From: Saccoglossus kowalevskii
Taxonomy: Eukaryota; Hemichordata; Enteropneusta; Harrimaniidae
NCBI RefSeq assembly: GCF_000003605.2
Contig: NW_003151778.1
Coordinates: 65,387-77,015 of the forward strand
Direction of reading: 5' to 3'
DNA: 11,629 nt
The position numbers were made by a program, and so were the translations under genes. Every line of letters starts with the position of its first letter. Position 1 is the stretch's first letter. The notes below the pieces were generated by a model, which was not told the origin of the DNA, made no database searches, and saw only the letters and a program-made list of their open reading frames with translations. Positions 8,116-11,629 of the stretch are shown piece after piece.

Positions 8116-8944
8116 GATCATGAGTGGTACCCTTTTTAAAGTTAGATACGCCCCCTTTTGAAGTTTTATTCAAAAATTCACAAACTGAAACTCCTGACAC
8201 AGAGTTTGACTCTTTGAACTTACGAACATGGTGATAAAAAAACTTAGTAAATTAAACATCTGTTCTCAAAAATACCCGGTTAGATCCCCTTGCTATTTCA
8301 GCAGCATTATTAATACCCTATACTTTTAATAGATATATGCTGAATCCCTAGCAAATTCAGCCGTATTTCCATTTTTATAGTCGCTCCAAAGTGACTCTAC
8401 TAGGAGAGTAGCTGTGGAATCATAGCTCTATGTTGCCGACCGCATTATTTACGTGACTGACTCTGGCCGGCCCACACAACAAAATTAAAAAAAAGACGTC
8501 CAAATGAAATTGTTAAGGCGAAATTCGATTGTAGGTCGCACCAAAAAGCTACGGAACCGCAGCTACTAGAAGAGTGACTGTGGTCGCTCCAACCACAGGC
8601 CGGACATACATTGTACTGACCGACCGGAAACAATTTGAAGTACTAGCGATTTGGGGGGTTTCGGAGTGTGGATATTTAAATTTAATGACATATGCGTGCT
8701 TTACATTATCAAACTATAATTTATATTATTTTGAGCAAGAGTAAGGTTCTGTACCGGCTCACAGTCTTTCCGCCCCATAGACGTCCATGTATTGACACGA
8801 ATAGATCGCCAGGCCCTGTGGCCCCAACCTCGTACAAAGAGTCCAGTCACAATTGCTCCATGAATATTACATACGTATATATTATTACATTTCTGAAACT
8901 CTTACTTGCCAAACGCAGCAGCTTATTTTATTTTTAGCTTTAAA
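8116..8944. other. Gene-free stretch outside the direct repeats
   Basis: Apart from the degenerate repeats at 8380-8592 I see no gene. An 81-codon open frame at 8692-8937 (plus) has no recognisable domain and lacks any supporting signals. It runs straight up to the tRNA-like sequence at 8945. Confidence 0.35.
8380..8592. repeat. Degenerate direct repeats
   Basis: GTCGCTCCAAA with CTACTAGGAGAGTAGCTGTGG (8380-8417) recurs in similar form as GTCGCACCAAAA with CTACTAGAAGAGTGACTGTGG (8534-8583). A third start, TCGCTCCAA, follows at 8584-8592. The spacing between the copies is about 155 to 165 bp, suggesting a decayed tandem repeat of two to three units or an old mobile element. The minus-strand open frame overlapping it (8445-8633) has no recognisable domain. 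Confidence 0.4.
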
Positions 8945-8980
8945 GCGCGGTGGTCGTAGCGCAGCGCGTGTTCGAATTTC
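8945..8980 (+). mobile_element. Truncated tRNA-derived SINE head
   Basis: The segment GCGCGGTGGTCGTAGCGCAG continues into an RNA polymerase III A-box-like TAGCGCAGCGCG (8957-8968). The B-box-like GTTCGAATTTC (8970-8980) follows only one base later. In intact tRNA-derived SINEs the two boxes are separated by some 30 to 40 bases, so the middle of the tRNA-like head has been deleted here. The GGTGGTCGTAGC start resembles tRNA-SINE heads common in molluscs. A T-run follows at about 9013. It cannot fold as a tRNA and is a relic. Confidence 0.45.
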
Positions 8981-9234
8981 ATGTAAATAAACAATTTTAT
9001 TTTACACGCGTCTTTTTTTTTCATTCGAGTGTAGTAACGGTTGTTTTCTATGTATTATGGGCAAAACGCATGCAAAAAATAGTTAGGCAAAATTAGATAG
9101 ATGATTATTGTAATGGGGCAACGCATAGCATACATTAAAAAAGTTCTAATAGAAGCAAATTGTGGAAAAGTGAAATTAATCTAAATCCGGGGACAATGAT
9201 AAAACAAGAACCTTCAATATTTGTTGAAAAATAA

Positions 9235-9488
9235 TTTAAAACAGAACAATACTTAACAAAACTTAATAATACCCAAATTATAAAAAATATATATGCAAAC
9301 TCAGAATTAGGAATCCTAATCTGATGACAGAGTAAAGCCGGCATACAAGAACAAAAACAAATGTTGATGAAAGATTCTGTGAAAGGTGAGGTGCTGATAA
9401 AGTTGAGGATGAATTTCACTTCCTGGTTGACTGTGAACAACATAAAGATGCACGAATAAGTCAATACCTTTACAGTTCATTTTTTTAG
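9235..9488 (+). pseudogene. LINE reverse-transcriptase C-terminal fragment (degraded)
   Basis: Translation recovers the C-terminal tail of a non-LTR retrotransposon ORF2 in two frames. Frame starting 9235: FKTEQYLTKLNNTQIIKNIY. After a one-frame shift near 9290, the second frame (codons from 9297) reads KLRIRNPNLMTE, a stop (9333), RHTRTKTNVDERFCER, a stop (9387), GADKVEDEFHFLVDC, then on to TAG at 9486. The pattern K-L-R-I, then R-H-T-R, then E-R-x-C-x-x-C, then V-E-D-E-x-H-F-L-x-x-C is the conserved zinc-knuckle tail of RT proteins abundant in bivalves. The TGA at 9387 sits precisely where the second Cys of C-x-x-C should be. One frameshift and two stops mark it as dead. The rest of the RT is absent upstream, in keeping with 5' truncation. 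The minus-strand open frames over this stretch are shadows. Confidence 0.7.
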
Positions 9489-9683
9489 ACGTAAAGTTAT
9501 ATATTATAGGCAACACATAAAAAACTTGCAGTTTATATTAACGAAAGTGGTATTTCTGAAATAGCCTATCTGTATGTGTATTTATCATATCTGAAATGTA
9601 TACAGAACGTTAATTCTTTCCAAATTATTATTTTGTTTGATTTTAGCATGGCATTTGACTATGTTCTATTCAAAATGAATAAA
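9489..9683 (+). mobile_element. Probable 3' tail of the LINE remnant
   Basis: The 195 bases after the RT stop are AT-rich and non-coding, and they end with AATGAATAAAG, including an AATAAA at 9678-9683. This is about the length expected of a LINE 3' UTR with its polyadenylation signal. No poly(A) tail or target-site duplication is visible, so the true end is uncertain. Confidence 0.3.
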
Positions 9684-11109
9684 GTCAATAAGGTTATTAT
9701 TTATATATTAGCTCCCTGGTAACTGAAATGCATTTCTTCACATCCCCTATATATTATTGAATACAATTAATGTTAACAGTTTTCTACGTTGTAATACGTG
9801 TCAAGATGTAATATAATTGTGGCGTGGAACCTGGGAGTCAAACAGAGATTTGAGAAAAGGAATACGAACAAACAAACGCAACTGAACTTTCTGAATGTTG
9901 TCTGTGTCAGATTCACGTAAATCCGTATCGGTGGTAGTACCAGCGTGGTACGTATGAACAGTATATACTCAACGCTTAGAATGGCTAACACACATTTTTA
10001 TTGTATAACGATTGTCTTGTATTGGCCATTATGTGTTTAAAATGTCCGTAGTTACGTACTAGTGAAATCGAGGTCTCTGGCATATAAGGTTTCGCTTCTG
10101 TCATGTACTGGTTTACAAGCAATACTGAGGTTCTGAATCACAGGAATATGGATACACCTAATACATCTTACAAGTATTTGACAACCGTGACTGCTGATCC
10201 GGAAAAATAGAACAGTCTGCCATATTTTGATTAAACTGGTCGAACTCCGGGTTGCCAATCAAGTCACTGTGTAAACGTACGTTCGCTAAATGTAAACAAG
10301 TGCAACGGCCTATAAACATAAATATCGGTTGATTAGACAAAAATGAAACAGAACGATATGTTCTGAAGACACCTGTAGACAGTTGTCAAATGTGAACTAT
10401 AACATGAGATGCATTGGCTGTGAAATGAAATTAGGAAAGTTGCCATTCAATATAGACAAATTGCCTTCTCCAAATTCATGGCTTGCCGGCATGAACAAAA
10501 CAGTAGTAACATACAAAATAAATGACATTTATTACAATTACAACGAAAGATAAGTTTATGGTTTATATCAATAATACTACACAATAAGATAGAATGATTA
10601 TAACTGACTCAAACAAAATGATACTATATTAGCTAGATATTAGAAGTGTGTAAAAACCAAACATTGCATTAGTTGTATCTCTTATTTTTTTGATATTTCT
10701 GCATAACTTCAGACTGAGCTTCTTGTTAAATATATACATTTTAAATGGCCAAAATGTTTAAATTACATAGATGTTCCTAATATATTGTTTTCATTATTTT
10801 TCTTTAATTTCATCATGTAATTCACTTGTACGTTCTTTACAGGTCATCTAAAATAAAAATGAAAGAATGGACACTGGAACACCTAACATCTTAATATAAA
10901 GACAGTTCCCACGTCTGAAAATGTCAATGATGTGTTGTGGATTGAATTAATTAAGGTGATGTACATTCATTAAATATTTGTTTGCAATTTTATTATTTGC
11001 TTCATTGTGATCATATTTCAAAGACTTACCACATGTAGAACATACTAAAATGAAATTAAAATTGATGTATTTTATAACTAACAAAGTTGTGATTTGGTAA
11101 TGATGACTG
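9684..11109. other. Gene-free stretch
   Basis: I see no recognisable gene. Open frames at 9773-9991, 10052-10258 and 10158-10340 (minus) and a 49-codon ATG frame at 10404-10553 (plus) lack domains and signals. Small palindromes are GTACCA/TGGTAC (9937-9951) and AATAAATG/CATTTATT (10517-10533). A good-looking splice-acceptor-like tract (T-rich, ending TTCTTTACAG near 10842) is followed by a stop within 17 codons at most, so no exon can be supported. Confidence 0.4.
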
Positions 11110-11185
11110 AATCTCATTAATATTATATGAATTTCACAGTCACTCTATCAAGTGCACACTGAATGATAATGCAAATTTATCATTC
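11110..11185 (+). mobile_element. Segment resembling the satellite's left flank, ending in a hairpin
   Basis: AATCTCATTAATAT at 11110-11123 is identical to 2152-2165. GTGCACAC follows 42 bases later (11152) against 46 bases later in the left flank (2198). Beyond it, GTGCACACTGAAT matches the satellite's GTGCACACTCAAT at 12 of 13. A perfect 9-bp inverted repeat then follows: GAATGATAA (11161-11169) and TTATCATTC (11177-11185) around a 7-base loop. It may be a degraded or array-less relative of the same element family. The similarity is short and the bases between the shared blocks do not align well. Confidence 0.35.
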
Positions 11186-11629
11186 TCCATATTTGCGTCT
11201 TTCATCTAGTTAGGGAAGTTTAAACTTTTGTTCCATTTCATCTGCTGATTTTGATTTAATTTTTGAAAGGTTTTTAGTTTTGCTGACCTTTTTGATAATT
11301 CTACGATAAACATATAATTTAAGTTTTATAATCTTGTCAATCATCAAACATTTATGCTCTTATGTATTTACTTTCCCCAGAAAATCAAAGAAATAACATA
11401 ATCCACTGGTAATATCTAGCAGTGTTGAGAGGCTGCTGGTAATGTCTATAATATGCTGTTTTCCCTCATAATAAAACAGTTATGATCATATACTGACATT
11501 ACATACACTGATCAAAAAATACCAATCAAAAAACAAAAACTTAAAAAAATGTTTTGATAAAGTTTGGAGAGAGGGACTATTCATAAAATTATTACAAAAC
11601 AACATATGTGGTGGTGCATATCGAGTCCT
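11186..11629. other. Gene-free stretch at right edge
   Basis: AT-rich sequence without a recognisable gene, RNA or repeat. An imperfect direct repeat involving CTGGTAATATCTA / CTGGTAATGTCTA (about 11406 and 11436) is the only local feature noticed. Confidence 0.4.

Noticed and set aside
8692-8937. 81-residue open frame
   Set aside because: No recognisable motif; lies between degenerate repeats and a SINE relic.
9135-9516. Minus-strand open frames of 109 and 66 residues
   Set aside because: They are antisense to the LINE remnant, whose plus-strand translation carries the conserved pattern.
10052-10340. Overlapping minus-strand open frames
   Set aside because: Two frames over the same bases, neither with a recognisable domain.
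10404-10553. 49-codon ATG frame with two Cys near the start (MRCIGCEMKL...)
   Set aside because: It extends upstream without an ATG to 10347 and could be an exon, but a frame this short is expected by chance and no domain is visible.
10800-10893. Splice acceptor with a short terminal exon
   Set aside because: The pyrimidine tract and CAG near 10842 look good, but only about 16 codons follow before a stop and no matching upstream exon was found.

Overview
This window looks like AT-rich, gene-poor nuclear DNA from an animal, most likely a bivalve or another lophotrochozoan. The evidence is three-fold: the long stretches hold no convincing protein-coding gene, there is a large satellite array of 176/180-bp units, and there are remnants of a LINE-type reverse transcriptase, a tRNA-derived SINE and inverted-repeat MITE-like elements. 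The placement in molluscs is an inference from the style of these repeats. No search could be run.

Layout. (1) Positions 1-225 hold the 3' end of a coding sequence: 74 codons and a stop, with a ParB/sulfiredoxin-fold signature (DGNHR) near the left edge. Overlapping AATAAA signals lie at the stop. (2) Positions 226-1666 carry no recognisable gene, but three consecutive hairpins occur at 350-438. (3) Positions 1667-2197 hold a 101-bp near-palindromic MITE-like unit and a second related, longer copy that abuts the satellite. (4) Positions 2198-5770 are a tandem array of 19 complete units and one partial unit. Two length classes (176 and 180 bp) are present, with visible dimer duplications and a larger-scale duplication. 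(5) Positions 5771-6060 form the right flank of the array. A hairpin sits exactly at the array boundary, an 11-bp segment is inverted relative to the left flank, and extra copies of a 12-bp satellite motif are present. Together, zones 3-5 suggest a satellite that expanded inside a mobile element, as in the pearl/Helentron-type elements known from bivalves. (6) Positions 6061-6620 are a more CpG-rich segment with a cluster of palindromes, a ZNF143/Staf-like site and a perfect CRE. It may be a promoter or 5' region, but no gene was identified. (7) Positions 6621-7561 hold nothing recognisable. (8) Positions 7562-8115 are a TTAA-ended MITE-like element. (9) Positions 8116-9000 hold degenerate repeats and a truncated tRNA-derived SINE piece. 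(10) Positions 9235-9683 are a decayed LINE 3' end. (11) Positions 9684-11629 are gene-free, with a short segment at 11110-11185 that resembles the left flank of the satellite.

The only host-gene content supported is the partial exon at the left edge. The most interesting structure is the satellite together with its flanks, read as one element.
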